In this document: piece after piece, positions 9,665 through 18,773 of the stretch | Layout of the letters: each line of letters starts with the position of its first letter | How positions within the stretch are numbered: position 1 is the stretch's first letter | Assembly: GCF_030014955.1 (NCBI RefSeq) | Contig: NZ_JAGRPV010000001.1 | Location: 6,386,001 to 6,450,000, forward strand | Direction: 5' to 3' | Origin: Cohnella hashimotonis | GTDB taxonomy: Bacteria > Bacillota > Bacilli > Paenibacillales > Paenibacillaceae | DNA: 64,000 bases | Position numbers and translations under genes: made by a program | Notes under the pieces: model-generated | The model's database searches: none | Seen by the model: only the letters and a program-made list of their open reading frames with translations | Told to the model about the DNA's origin: nothing

Positions 9665-11443
9665 CTACTTCCGCGTCAACGTCGCATGGCCGGCCGGCGG
9701 CACGTTCACCAGCTCAACACCTGCACGTGGCGCCCACACGGAACGCTCCACCGTTTTTCCCCGGCAATCCCGGATCTCCACTTCCCATTCGCTCTGCTCA
9801 CCTGTCGTCTCCACATACACGCCGTCGGCCCGCGTGCCGTTGACGAGGATGACCGTCTGCGGCAGCTCGCGGTTCAGCGGAACGATCGTGCGAGGCTGAT
9901 AGACGGCGGCAAGCAGCTTGAATGCGTTAGACGCGACGACAAGCGGATACAGCAATTCCGGTTGATGCGGCTCCAAGTGTCCGTCCAGCAGAACGTCCCG
10001 GTGTTCCTTCCAGAAAGTGAGCAGGTATGCAACCATCTCCGCATGAGCGGCTGGCAAGCGATCGAGCCGCACGGAAATTTGGGGCACCGCGAACAAAACG
10101 TTGATCAGCTGCAGCGCCGCGCTCTCGGCCGGCTCGTCGAGATGCCACATGAGCATGTCGGCGTGGGCCGCCGTCTCGCCGCACAGCAGACGGATATCCA
10201 GCGTCCGCAAGCGGTTCTCGACCGCGTCGTTCGGGCAGTCCGCCGCCCTGAACATATTGCCGTACTTGCGCATATAGGGGCCTACGTAGGCTTGGCGGAA
10301 CTCGATCATCACGTCCGGATCGATCGCGGAGAGCCTCGCCATAATATCCAACATGAGGCGATCGACCGCCTCCGGCACGGCATCGAAGTCGCGTCCGTCC
10401 CCGAACGCGAGCTCTCGATCCGGAGGCAGGTTGAAACTGTCGATGAAGTCGAGCTTGAAGCCGTCGAGCTTCCACTCGCGCATCGCCCGCTCGTAGATGC
10501 CGATCAAATATTCGCGTACCTCCGGGAACCGCGGGTCGACGATACCCCAGCCGCGCTCCTCGACCGTGTACAGCATTTTGCCGCCAAACCGCTCCCAAGT
10601 CCGGCTATGCACGCCGACAAACGGCACGGAATACCACAGCATGTACTTCATCTCCAGCGCATGAACGCGCTCGATATGGGCCGCCATGTCCGGCATCTTC
10701 TCCGCGCAAGCCTCCCAGTCGCCGCAATACGCGTACCCGCGCTCGTTGTTCGCCGTTTGCCAGCCGTCGTCCACAATTACGGTCCCGCAGCCCAGCGCCG
10801 CGGCCTCGCGGCATTGCGTCTCGATCGCTTCCGGCGTCAGATGTTGATGCAGGCTGTACCAGGTCGAGTACATCGGGTCGCGCGCCGCCGCGGGCACCGG
10901 CGAAGGAGCAAGGCCGGGAAGCCCGCTCCACCATCGCTGCACTTCGTTCAGGCTGTCATAGTAAGGCAGCTCGCGCAGGTCCATCCGCAGCGTCGCCTCA
11001 TAACGGTCCAGCGGGGCGCCCGGCTCCTCGAACAGCGTCACCGAGCAGTGGAATTCGGCTGTCTCTTCATGGACGCCTGCTTTGCAGACGACGGGGTTCA
11101 GCGTATCGGAAAAAGCGAACGTCATGCGGCTGCGCCCGTCCCCGCCGAATAGGCAGACGACCGGCGCGGAGCTTGCGGCATTGCTGCGGAAGCCGGCGAA
11201 CCAGTCCGGCGACAGCCCGCGGTTCCGGTAGCCGTTCGGATGCCAGACGCCCTGGACATCGACGATCGGACGCTTCCAGGACAGCCGGATCGCCGGCGGG
11301 ATGCCCGGACGGTCCGCAGTTATTTTCAAATGCACGAGCTCGACGCCCGCCTCTTGAACCTCGACGGCAAGCGTGGCGCTGAACCGGTCGTCCGCGCCGG
11401 ATATACGGTACTCAAGTGTGCTTTTGTTGTGTGTTTGCTGCAT
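9665..11443 (-). CDS. Cytoplasmic GH36-type alpha-galactosidase-like hydrolase
   Basis: 592 residues and no signal peptide, so it should act on imported oligosaccharides. An N-terminal beta-sandwich (~1-230) precedes a TIM barrel with the motif VIVDDGWQ and the family signature KLDFID, whose Asp332 is the expected nucleophile. Asp402 in the AADCPND segment is a plausible acid/base, 70 residues later. Start ATG 11443 is chosen over upstream in-frame codons because GGAGG lies 10 nt before it and homology to the family begins shortly after. It lies between the large secreted enzyme and transporter A. GH36 also contains alpha-N-acetylgalactosaminidases and raffinose-family enzymes, so the substrate is inferred only. 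Confidence 0.8.
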   Translation of the reverse strand: MQQTHNKSTLEYRISGADDRFSATLAVEVQEAGVELVHLKITADRPGIPPAIRLSWKRPIVDVQGVWHPNGYRNRGLSPDWFAGFRSNAASSAPVVCLFGGDGRSRMTFAFSDTLNPVVCKAGVHEETAEFHCSVTLFEEPGAPLDRYEATLRMDLRELPYYDSLNEVQRWWSGLPGLAPSPVPAAARDPMYSTWYSLHQHLTPEAIETQCREAAALGCGTVIVDDGWQTANNERGYAYCGDWEACAEKMPDMAAHIERVHALEMKYMLWYSVPFVGVHSRTWERFGGKMLYTVEERGWGIVDPRFPEVREYLIGIYERAMREWKLDGFKLDFIDSFNLPPDRELAFGDGRDFDAVPEAVDRLMLDIMARLSAIDPDVMIEFRQAYVGPYMRKYGNMFRAADCPNDAVENRLRTLDIRLLCGETAAHADMLMWHLDEPAESAALQLINVLFAVPQISVRLDRLPAAHAEMVAYLLTFWKEHRDVLLDGHLEPHQPELLYPLVVASNAFKLLAAVYQPRTIVPLNRELPQTVILVNGTRADGVYVETTGEQSEWEVEIRDCRGKTVERSVWAPRAGVELVNVPPAGHATLTRK

Positions 11444-11500
11444 CGGACTAGAACCTCCGCTTTGGTAAATGAGTTGATGACTCGAGCTGCAACGGCATTG

Positions 11501-11539
11501 CAGCATGCCCCCGACGCGCTGCGCGTCGACGGCATGCTG
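11501..11539 (-). other. Intercistronic hairpin between secreted enzyme and GH36 gene
   Basis: A two-tier inverted repeat: a 9-bp outer stem (11501-11509 with 11531-11539, CAGCATGCC/GGCATGCTG) encloses a 6-bp stem GACGCG/CGCGTC. There is no U tract in either direction, so it is not a standard terminator. It lies 58-96 bp upstream of the GH36 start. A separate small hairpin, TGCGTCC/GGACGCA, lies at about 11569-11584. Confidence 0.45.
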
Positions 11540-11606
11540 GCTCCGTTTCGAATTCGTTACACGCGCGCTGCGTCCTGGGACGCACAAGCGGCGGATCGCT
11601 GCTGCA

Positions 11607-14600
11607 TTACACGTTCGGCATGACCGTCACGTCGTCCACGAGCAGCTGCACGGGCGTCGTGCCCGCTCCCTTGACCGAAAACCCGATGCCGCCGGCGGTC
11701 AGCGAAGCGTCGGTAAACGTCGTCACTGTCACGCCGCCGATCGACAGCTTGAACGCGCTGCCGTCGATTCTGATCTCATACGCATGATGCGCCGTCATAT
11801 CGAAGCCCGGAATGACGCTGCCGATATCGACGGTCGTCCCCACCTGCGCCGGCGTCGAGGAGCCCGCATATTTCCACAGCTCGACGGTATCCGTATTTTT
11901 GAACTCCAAGAAGTAATAGTTCGTGCTTGAGGAATAACGGAACAACGCCCGGAACCGGTCGGACTCGGCGCCGAAGGACAAGGTATAATTCTGCGCGCTG
12001 TACGGGAGGACGGACGTCTTGGTCACCGCCCGCTGAGGACCGGTCGACGTCGTCGTGCCCTTCAGCACGGCCGCCTGCCCGGTGCCCTGGATCTCCCAAG
12101 CCGTGCTGCCGAACAGATCCCAATTGCCGAGGCCCCCGGCAAACGTATCCTGGAACAGCGGCTCGGCGGTAACGGTGACCGCGGCGGTCGCCGTAAAAGC
12201 ACCGTCCTCCGTCGTCGCGGTAATAACGGCGCTGCCCGGCGCGATACCCGTCACCGTGCCGCTGGCGCCGACCGTGGCAACGGACGGGGAGCTCGAGCTC
12301 CACAGCACCTTCTTGTTCGATGCGTTCGCGGGCGAGACGACCGCGGTCAGCGCGGCGCTTTTCCCCGCACCTACCGTCAGCGCCGAAGCGCCGAGCGCCA
12401 CGCCGGAGACCGGCACCTGCGCGGTCGGATCGCTGGCTGCGATCGTCCAGCTGCCGAAGTCGTAGGTCAGCCGTTCATTGCCCTCGGTCGCCGTAAACGT
12501 CGTGGCGCCGCGCTCCTGCTGCAGCCATGGCGTATCGAACAGCTTAAACGCCGCATAGTCAATCGGCTGGCCGTTCACCTTGTGCGTGCCGGCGTAGGCG
12601 CCGGAAGCACGGTCGAAGGTGATGTCCATCGTATCGCCGCTCAGATTCGTGTAGATCAGCCGCGGATTGTTCTCGTCGATATGCGAGCTGTCGACCGTCG
12701 TGCCCATCAAGACGGCGTTTTTAAAGGCCGCGAAGTCTGCATATTCGGAGGCTCCCGCCGTCTCCAGCACCCAGCCGTTTTTGTCCGCCTGACTGCGCAG
12801 GATGTTGTAGCTGTAGGACAGCTGCGCGGTCGGATGGAGCTGTGTCGTCGTCTTCACCTTGTTGGACGGATCGGTCGGCGACTGCGTATACCAGGCGTAC
12901 GGCTTAATCATCTTGAAGGCGAAGTACATCGGACCTGTCTTGCCGAACACCCAGCCGCCCTGTTCCTCCTTCGCGAGGATCGACCCCGTATCCGGGAACA
13001 TGGCGTTCAGGTAGTTATCGGTCGCGCCGGCTCCGCTCAGCGATTTGTAGACGCCCACCGCCGTCTTGCCGTCCTGCATGATCCGGTGATTCTCGATCTG
13101 GTCGTAGTTGCCGATCGGGCTGTTGCCCTGGTCCGCGTTGATTCGGAACAGACTGTCGGGTTTGTCGGACTGCCAGCGCAGCACCGCCTGCATGTTCTCG
13201 ATCCAGTTGTCGACCCGGTTGTACGTCACCTCGGTGGCGAGACCCCAGGTCGGCTTCACGTAAGCCTGGCGATAGACGTTCATCGCGCGCCCGCTGGAAT
13301 TTTGCAGGTTCGTTTTGCGGGACTCGTAATCCTTGTCGGTCTTCTGTCCGATTCGAACCGCCATGGCAGGCGGCGTATAGCTCATCGAAGGCGCGAGCAC
13401 CATGCCGACGTATTCCAGAAACGGCCGATAGGCTGCCGGCACGCCCGCGTCCGTGTCGCCGAATCCCTGCTGCGCGCGATGCGCGCCGAAGTACATCCAG
13501 GACAGCAGCGTATGGTCGGCGCCTCTCCAGGTCGGGTCGTTGGCGGAGGTGGCGTCTCCCTTGGACCGGCTCGTGCTGGAGATGAAGTTGCCGTCGATCC
13601 AGTCGTTCGCCCACTCGAACCACATGACGTCCATCGCCATCTTGACCTTTTGCTTGAAGTCCGGTTCGTCCGAATACTGGTAGAGCGCGTTCAGGCAAAA
13701 ATACGTCATAAACGTGTACTCCGGACTCTCGTACTCCGCCCAGCCGCCGCGGACCGCCGCATCGAGCATTTCCTCGATGTTGGCCCGGTTCGCGCTCTTC
13801 AGCGCCGCGCCGGACGCGCCGTTCAGGTCGACGACGTCGGGCAGCAGCTGGCCGACCAGATAGCCCGCCGTATAATTGCTCATCCGCAGGTTCTCGGTCT
13901 GCGGAAGCTTCGCGTACGCATAACCCGCGAAGTAGCTTTTCACGTGGCCGATCATCGTGCTATCCATCTTGTCTCCGGCGAGCAAGTAGGCGTACATTTT
14001 GCTGACCGTCTTGTACTGCTCCCAGTCGTAGGTTTGGAACATCGTGTCCAGCTTCTGCAGGTTGACGGCGACATTCTGATTGTCCACGAGCTGCGCCGCG
14101 ATCTGCGCGATGTTGGGTACGCCGCCCATCTCGGACATCGACTTCGTCTTGTTCCAGAGCCACTGCTTGCGCGTCTCGAGCGTGCCCGGGAACGGCGCGT
14201 AATTGCTGTCCGCCGGCGGAACCTCGCCCACCGCGACATGGTCGAACTTCGTCGTGCTGAGCCTGTTGGCGTCGTGGCTTGTCAGCGCCAGGCCGATGTA
14301 TACCGTCTCGGGCAGGTTGACGGCCTCTCGCTTGACGAGATTCCAGGCGACCCCATCAGAAGACTCGTAACCGCTGATGACATTGCCTACGCGCGTCAGC
14401 TTCACCCAATAAGGCGCCGGCGACTTGGTGCCCGACGTCAGCACCGTGGCCCCTCCCTGCGTCAGGCGATCCTCGAAAATGACCCCGTTCGTCGGCGACA
14501 CGGCCATCAACGCATGCGGTGATTGACTTGTTATATTGGCCCTGATCATGACGCCCGCCTTGGTCCAGGCGACCGTGTTGGTCATCTCGCCCACGCGCGC

Positions 14601-15803
14601 CACGATCTGGCCGTCGCCCGTCCACGGCCGGTATACGTAGTGGAACGCGTCGTCCGTGCCCCAGATGTCTGCCCCCGAGGCTTTCACCGTAAACGTGCCG
14701 TCGGCAGCCGCATAGCTCGCGCTGCCCGCTACGTTGACGGTGCCGACATCGCGGTCGCCGAACGGTTCCGGCAATCCCGACGCAGACGGGTTGGTCGTTA
14801 CCGCCAGCGCAGCGCTCTGGGTTGATGCGTTGCCGGCCGCGTCACGCGCCTTGACCGTGTATTGATAGGTCTTGTTCGGCGTCAGGCCGACGGCGCTGTA
14901 GCTCGTTGCGGTTCCGGGCGCGGAGCCTGCGAGCTGGCCGTCCTGATAAACATCGTAGCGGTTCACGCCGACATTGTCTGTCGAAGCCGTCCACGAGAGG
15001 CTGACGCTCGTATCGGTCTTGGCCGCGACGGCCAGGCCGGTAGGCGCCGTCGGCGCTTCCGTATCCACGGCCGCATCGTGCGTCGCCTCGTACACCGCCA
15101 GGTCGTCGACGACGATCGCTTCGTCGGTGCCGCCGGTGTTGACCCGGACGCCAAAGGCGATCTTGATCGAGCTGACGAGTCGTTGCCCGCCGTTCGGCAC
15201 GATCTGGAACCGGTAGGATGCGATATCGTGATCGTTAACCGTCTTCAGTTCGTTCGGCGTCGTATTGAGATAAGCCGCCGTTCCCGTGATCGTTTGCTTG
15301 TCGGGTACCGGAAACCGCGGGACCAGCACGTTGTCGTAATTGCCGAATTGCAGCTGGCTGTAAATGTCCGCATTGACCGGCTTGTCGCTCGCCGCACTGC
15401 GCCTGAGCCGGTATTCGTATACGAACTCCACCGGCTCCGCCCCCGTCGGCAGCGAGTAGATCGCGTTGATCCGCGATAGGAGCGCTCCGCTCGACAGCTG
15501 ATAGTAAAAGTAGCTGCCTGCGTTCGAGCCCAGCGAAGCATCGCGGAACTCGATTGCATTGTTTCCGCTCACCTGCACCACGGACTGTGAAGTTCCCGCT
15601 ATGTTCGCATCGTACACAAACGGGCTGACGCCGCCGTCGAACCCCGTATCCATATCCTGCTTCAGCCAGTTAACAAGTACCTCCTCGCCGCTTGCGGCGG
15701 CTTTGTCGGCGGCCGGCCAGTAGCCCAGCGCCAGCGCGCAGAGCAGCAGGCTGCAGACGGCTTTTTGAGTAAGCGCGGCTAGTTTGTTCGTTCTCATGCT
15801 CAT
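11607..15803 (-). CDS. Secreted modular carbohydrate-active protein with FN3, LamG-like, Big2 and an unassigned central module
   Basis: Extracellular, 1398 residues. Start ATG 15803 has AGGAGG 10 nt upstream (a second ATG is six bases further). Order: signal peptide (1 to ~37), beta-sandwich (~40-245), fibronectin type III (~247-340), DUF1349/LamG-like sandwich (~345-525), a long alpha-helical then beta-rich region (~530-1127), Big2 Ig-like domain (~1128-1212), and a LamG-like C-terminal module (~1213-1398). The central region has the composition of an (alpha/alpha) toroid plus beta-sandwich, as in PL8/heparinase-type lyases, but no family motif could be matched confidently. The C-terminal module is nearly the same as the first module of the glycosidase at 1-5768, so both probably bind the same glycan. 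No SLH domain, so it is released or loosely held. Confidence 0.8.
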   Translation of the reverse strand: MSMRTNKLAALTQKAVCSLLLCALALGYWPAADKAAASGEEVLVNWLKQDMDTGFDGGVSPFVYDANIAGTSQSVVQVSGNNAIEFRDASLGSNAGSYFYYQLSSGALLSRINAIYSLPTGAEPVEFVYEYRLRRSAASDKPVNADIYSQLQFGNYDNVLVPRFPVPDKQTITGTAAYLNTTPNELKTVNDHDIASYRFQIVPNGGQRLVSSIKIAFGVRVNTGGTDEAIVVDDLAVYEATHDAAVDTEAPTAPTGLAVAAKTDTSVSLSWTASTDNVGVNRYDVYQDGQLAGSAPGTATSYSAVGLTPNKTYQYTVKARDAAGNASTQSAALAVTTNPSASGLPEPFGDRDVGTVNVAGSASYAAADGTFTVKASGADIWGTDDAFHYVYRPWTGDGQIVARVGEMTNTVAWTKAGVMIRANITSQSPHALMAVSPTNGVIFEDRLTQGGATVLTSGTKSPAPYWVKLTRVGNVISGYESSDGVAWNLVKREAVNLPETVYIGLALTSHDANRLSTTKFDHVAVGEVPPADSNYAPFPGTLETRKQWLWNKTKSMSEMGGVPNIAQIAAQLVDNQNVAVNLQKLDTMFQTYDWEQYKTVSKMYAYLLAGDKMDSTMIGHVKSYFAGYAYAKLPQTENLRMSNYTAGYLVGQLLPDVVDLNGASGAALKSANRANIEEMLDAAVRGGWAEYESPEYTFMTYFCLNALYQYSDEPDFKQKVKMAMDVMWFEWANDWIDGNFISSTSRSKGDATSANDPTWRGADHTLLSWMYFGAHRAQQGFGDTDAGVPAAYRPFLEYVGMVLAPSMSYTPPAMAVRIGQKTDKDYESRKTNLQNSSGRAMNVYRQAYVKPTWGLATEVTYNRVDNWIENMQAVLRWQSDKPDSLFRINADQGNSPIGNYDQIENHRIMQDGKTAVGVYKSLSGAGATDNYLNAMFPDTGSILAKEEQGGWVFGKTGPMYFAFKMIKPYAWYTQSPTDPSNKVKTTTQLHPTAQLSYSYNILRSQADKNGWVLETAGASEYADFAAFKNAVLMGTTVDSSHIDENNPRLIYTNLSGDTMDITFDRASGAYAGTHKVNGQPIDYAAFKLFDTPWLQQERGATTFTATEGNERLTYDFGSWTIAASDPTAQVPVSGVALGASALTVGAGKSAALTAVVSPANASNKKVLWSSSSPSVATVGASGTVTGIAPGSAVITATTEDGAFTATAAVTVTAEPLFQDTFAGGLGNWDLFGSTAWEIQGTGQAAVLKGTTTSTGPQRAVTKTSVLPYSAQNYTLSFGAESDRFRALFRYSSSTNYYFLEFKNTDTVELWKYAGSSTPAQVGTTVDIGSVIPGFDMTAHHAYEIRIDGSAFKLSIGGVTVTTFTDASLTAGGIGFSVKGAGTTPVQLLVDDVTVMPNV

Positions 15804-15846
15804 TTTCGGTTAACCTCCTCATGAAATGGGTGCTACCGATTGCCGG

Positions 15847-15943
15847 AGAAAGCGCTTGCGAATGATGCCATCGGAGCGCGTCGGCTCCGTGGCGGAGGGC
15901 TGGCGAGCCGCCGGGGAGGCACTTAGCGGCACGGAATGCCGCT
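15847..15943 (-). promoter_or_regulatory. Leader of the large secreted enzyme: degenerate cre-like site and two hairpins
   Basis: The 219-bp gap between the epimerase-like gene and the secreted enzyme holds three small signals. A site at 15847-15860 centred on AAAGCGCTT resembles a catabolite-response element with three mismatches. Inverted repeats CGGAGC/GCTCCG (15872-15889) and AGCGGCA/TGCCGCT (15925-15943) could fold in the mRNA. No clear -35/-10 pair was seen. Confidence 0.25.
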
Positions 15944-16022
15944 ATGGGTGCTCGCGTGCTACACGCTTGGTGCTCTCAGCTTCCGGCGAGGCAGCTTCAC
16001 TTGTGCGCACGCCCAAAATGCC

Positions 16023-17027
16023 CTACGGCTGCTCTACGCGCATGTTTAACCAGAACCGCCGTTCCTCTCGGGGGGCCAACGTGATGCAGTTGTCGTGGCG
16101 CACGCAATCCCCGATATCCGAGTACCATGATGTCGACGGTTCCAGCGCCACCGTGTACAGATCATCGTCGTTGTTCGACCAGTAACGGAGACATGGAAAT
16201 AAGAGATGGTCCCACTCCAGCAGCAACCTCACGTTCAACGCCGGCTGATAGATGCCCGCGAGACCCTCTTCCAGGTTTTTTAGCGGCATATAGCAGGCTT
16301 CCCCGTCCGGCGCCGGCGGGTCCACCGCTCGCAGGTCCTTGTTGCTCCCGCTCGGCAAACGAACCGCATCCACCGCTTCTTCAAAGCTCGCTGCAGGCGT
16401 CGTTTCCCGTTCACGCTCGTACCGCACCACGTTAAACGCGCGGCTGCCCTTCGGCAGCAAGATCTCGGCCCCCTCGCCCACCAGCGGGCTGCCGAATGCC
16501 GGATGATGCGTCCATATAAAATGGACGTCATCCCGCCCGACGTTGACGACGCGCTCGGCGATGCGCAGAACGCTTTCGCCCGCTGCCAGCGAGAGCGTCT
16601 TTTCCACCGCCAGCGGCGTGTACGGAAGCGTGAGCCGACAGCGCAGCGTCACGCACGAACCGCCGTCCTCTTCGACGGCATAATCCCAGGGCACTCCCGC
16701 CGCCTCGCCTTCCCGGTCCCGCCCGACTTCCTGCCGCCCGCCTTCGAAGGAAGCCCGGTTCGGCAAAATCTCCTGCCATCCGCCCGGGTAGTCTTCGGCG
16801 TAATGCGTCAGTCTGTTTTTCCTCAAATCCCTCCCTTCGCAGAGCGACAAGCCGGCCCGCGTCTTCATCAACAGCTGCAAGTTCAACGGCTTGTAAGTCA
16901 GCTCCCAAACATCGGTGCCTTTGCCTACCAGGATTACGGCGCTCAGCCATCCGTTTTCCAGCCTCACCCCCTCGATGCCGTTTACCGCGACGACCGTCGC
17001 CGCGCAAGTTTTATCCTCGCGAGTCAT
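16023..17027 (-). CDS. Aldose 1-epimerase/galactose-mutarotase fold protein
   Basis: 334 residues, cytoplasmic (no signal). The sequence has the pattern of the mutarotase superfamily: the ligand wall segment ENGWLSAVILVGKG, a histidine pair in FIWTHHPAFGS, and a late acidic segment VALEPSTSWYSD where the family keeps its catalytic glutamate. Start ATG 17027 (MTREDK) is preferred because upstream codons read into unrelated sequence; its ribosome site is weak. It lies between binding protein B and the secreted enzyme, so it probably interconverts anomers of an imported sugar. DUF4432-type relatives of unknown function are an alternative. Confidence 0.7.
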   Translation of the reverse strand: MTREDKTCAATVVAVNGIEGVRLENGWLSAVILVGKGTDVWELTYKPLNLQLLMKTRAGLSLCEGRDLRKNRLTHYAEDYPGGWQEILPNRASFEGGRQEVGRDREGEAAGVPWDYAVEEDGGSCVTLRCRLTLPYTPLAVEKTLSLAAGESVLRIAERVVNVGRDDVHFIWTHHPAFGSPLVGEGAEILLPKGSRAFNVVRYERERETTPAASFEEAVDAVRLPSGSNKDLRAVDPPAPDGEACYMPLKNLEEGLAGIYQPALNVRLLLEWDHLLFPCLRYWSNNDDDLYTVALEPSTSWYSDIGDCVRHDNCITLAPREERRFWLNMRVEQP

Positions 17028-17060
17028 GCATTCATCCCGCCGATCCCTGTTCAAATGCGG

Positions 17061-17094
17061 AGGGCATCCGGTGCGAGATGCTGCCGAATGCCCT
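17061..17094 (-). other. GC hairpin after binding protein B
   Basis: Arms 17061-17071 and 17084-17094 pair 10 of 11 bases (AGGGCATCCGG with CCGAATGCCCT). No U tract follows. It sits 35 bp after the stop of the binding-protein gene, the same placement as the hairpins at 5803-5833 and 36481-36512. Confidence 0.45.
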
Positions 17095-17128
17095 GCCGCC
17101 GTGCGCTTAAACGATAGGTGCCCGAATC

Positions 17129-18715
17129 TTACTTCTTCTGCGCCAGGAAGGCGTCGATCTGCTTCTGCAGCTCGACCTGGATCTTTTTGGCGTTGGCCGC
17201 GCCTTCCTTCTTCAGCGAAGCCCACGTGCTGTCCGGATCGGTGACGCCGTCGAACAGCGAGTTGTAGTACTTGGCCTCCGTCGCATTGTAGAGCGAGATC
17301 TCGTTCATGACCGGCGTCGGATCGAACGAGAAGCCGGTGAGGATGCTCGGCGTCAGGTTGGCGGCGTCCTTGTTGAACTGGTAGTGCTTGATCGTTTCTT
17401 CGTCAAAACCGGCGTTCAGTCGGTCCGTCGTCGGATTCCAAACCCACGCGTACGGGAAATACGAGTAGTCGGTGCCGATCTGCTTGTACTGGTCGTCGCC
17501 GACCGCCTCGTAGTTTTTGCCTTCGATGCCGTAGGCGAGCAGGTCGTAGTTTTCCTTTTGCGCGGTCCAGTTGAGGAACATCATGGCGCGCTCTTTGTTT
17601 TTGCTCACTTTGGGGATCGCCTGGAAGTTCGCCTGCTTGAAGTTGGTGATGTTCGCGCCCTTCTCCATCTTCACGAAGGTGACCGCCTCCAGCTCCGCGC
17701 CGGGAACGTTCTTGGCGAGCGCCGTGTTCAGGCTGGACGGAACGCCGAATTCGTTGTATACGGCCGCGCCGACCTTGCCGGAGTTGATGACCGAGTCGAT
17801 GTCCTTGAGCGCCAGCACGTCCGGATGGATCAGACCGTCCGTGTACAGCTTCCGGGCGTCCTGGATCCAGGACCAGATCGTAGGCTCCATTTCGTCGAAC
17901 AGGTTGTAAACCTTGCCGTCGTTGTTCTTGTAGTAGAGCACGAGGCTCTGTCCGAGCGCGTCGGAACGGATGTACTGCGGGTATTCCATGTATTCCCGGA
18001 ATGCGCCCCAGGCCTGGTCCGTCGAGGCGCCCTGGCCGTAAGCGAGCAGCGGGATGACGTCCTTTTCGTTTTCTTTGACTTTATAAGCGTATTGGATCAG
18101 TTCGTCGTAGGTCTTGATCGGCTGCAGCCCGTATTTCTCGCGCAGGTCCTTGCGGACCAGATACGTCCGGCCGGCCAGGTGCGTGTTGCCGAGCGGCAGG
18201 CCGTAGATCTTGCCCTGGAACTTGTTGGCGTCGAACATCTGCTGCGAGCGGACCTTGATCGCGTCCTGCCCGTACTGCTGCAGCAGATCGTCCATCGGCT
18301 CGTAGTAACCCGCGCTGATCATCTGCTCCATATGCAGCCACGGGGCGTCGAAAATCAAGTCGACATTTTCGCCCGATGCGAGCATGACCTGCGTCTTCTG
18401 CGCGAGATCCGACCAAGGCACGAACACCAGGTCGAGCTTGACGTTGATATTGTCGGCCATGCGCTTCTCGGCTTCCTTGATAATGACGTCCATATCCGCG
18501 GGCCGGTCGCCCGGCATGACGATTTTAAGCGTCACCGGATCCAGCTTGGTCGCCTTGCTCCCTTCGGATGCGGCAGCGGACGAGGCCGGGGCGGAGGACG
18601 AAGCGTTGCCCGCGTTGCCCGTGTCCGATTCGTTTGCTTTGGAGCTGCAGCCGGCGAGCGTAGCCGCGAAGGCCGAAGCGATCATGAGCGCGGTCAGGCT
18701 TTTTCTAGTTTTCAT
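17129..18715 (-). CDS. ABC transporter sugar-binding lipoprotein B
   Basis: 528 residues. The N-terminus MKTRKSLTALMIASAF followed by LAGC is a lipoprotein signal; a Ser/Ala-rich tether precedes the family 1 solute-binding fold. Start ATG 18715 has AGGAGG at good spacing. It follows permeases B1 and B2 by 58 bp and forms the second CUT1 importer in the locus. It is clearly a different paralogue from binding protein A, so the two systems probably take up different products of the same polymer. The GC hairpin after it may raise its transcript level over downstream genes. Confidence 0.93.
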   Translation of the reverse strand: MKTRKSLTALMIASAFAATLAGCSSKANESDTGNAGNASSSAPASSAAASEGSKATKLDPVTLKIVMPGDRPADMDVIIKEAEKRMADNINVKLDLVFVPWSDLAQKTQVMLASGENVDLIFDAPWLHMEQMISAGYYEPMDDLLQQYGQDAIKVRSQQMFDANKFQGKIYGLPLGNTHLAGRTYLVRKDLREKYGLQPIKTYDELIQYAYKVKENEKDVIPLLAYGQGASTDQAWGAFREYMEYPQYIRSDALGQSLVLYYKNNDGKVYNLFDEMEPTIWSWIQDARKLYTDGLIHPDVLALKDIDSVINSGKVGAAVYNEFGVPSSLNTALAKNVPGAELEAVTFVKMEKGANITNFKQANFQAIPKVSKNKERAMMFLNWTAQKENYDLLAYGIEGKNYEAVGDDQYKQIGTDYSYFPYAWVWNPTTDRLNAGFDEETIKHYQFNKDAANLTPSILTGFSFDPTPVMNEISLYNATEAKYYNSLFDGVTDPDSTWASLKKEGAANAKKIQVELQKQIDAFLAQKK

Positions 18716-18773
18716 TCTGTGACCTCCTAGAGTGGTGGTGATCTATTCTCAACCGGATGGCTCCGAATCAAGA

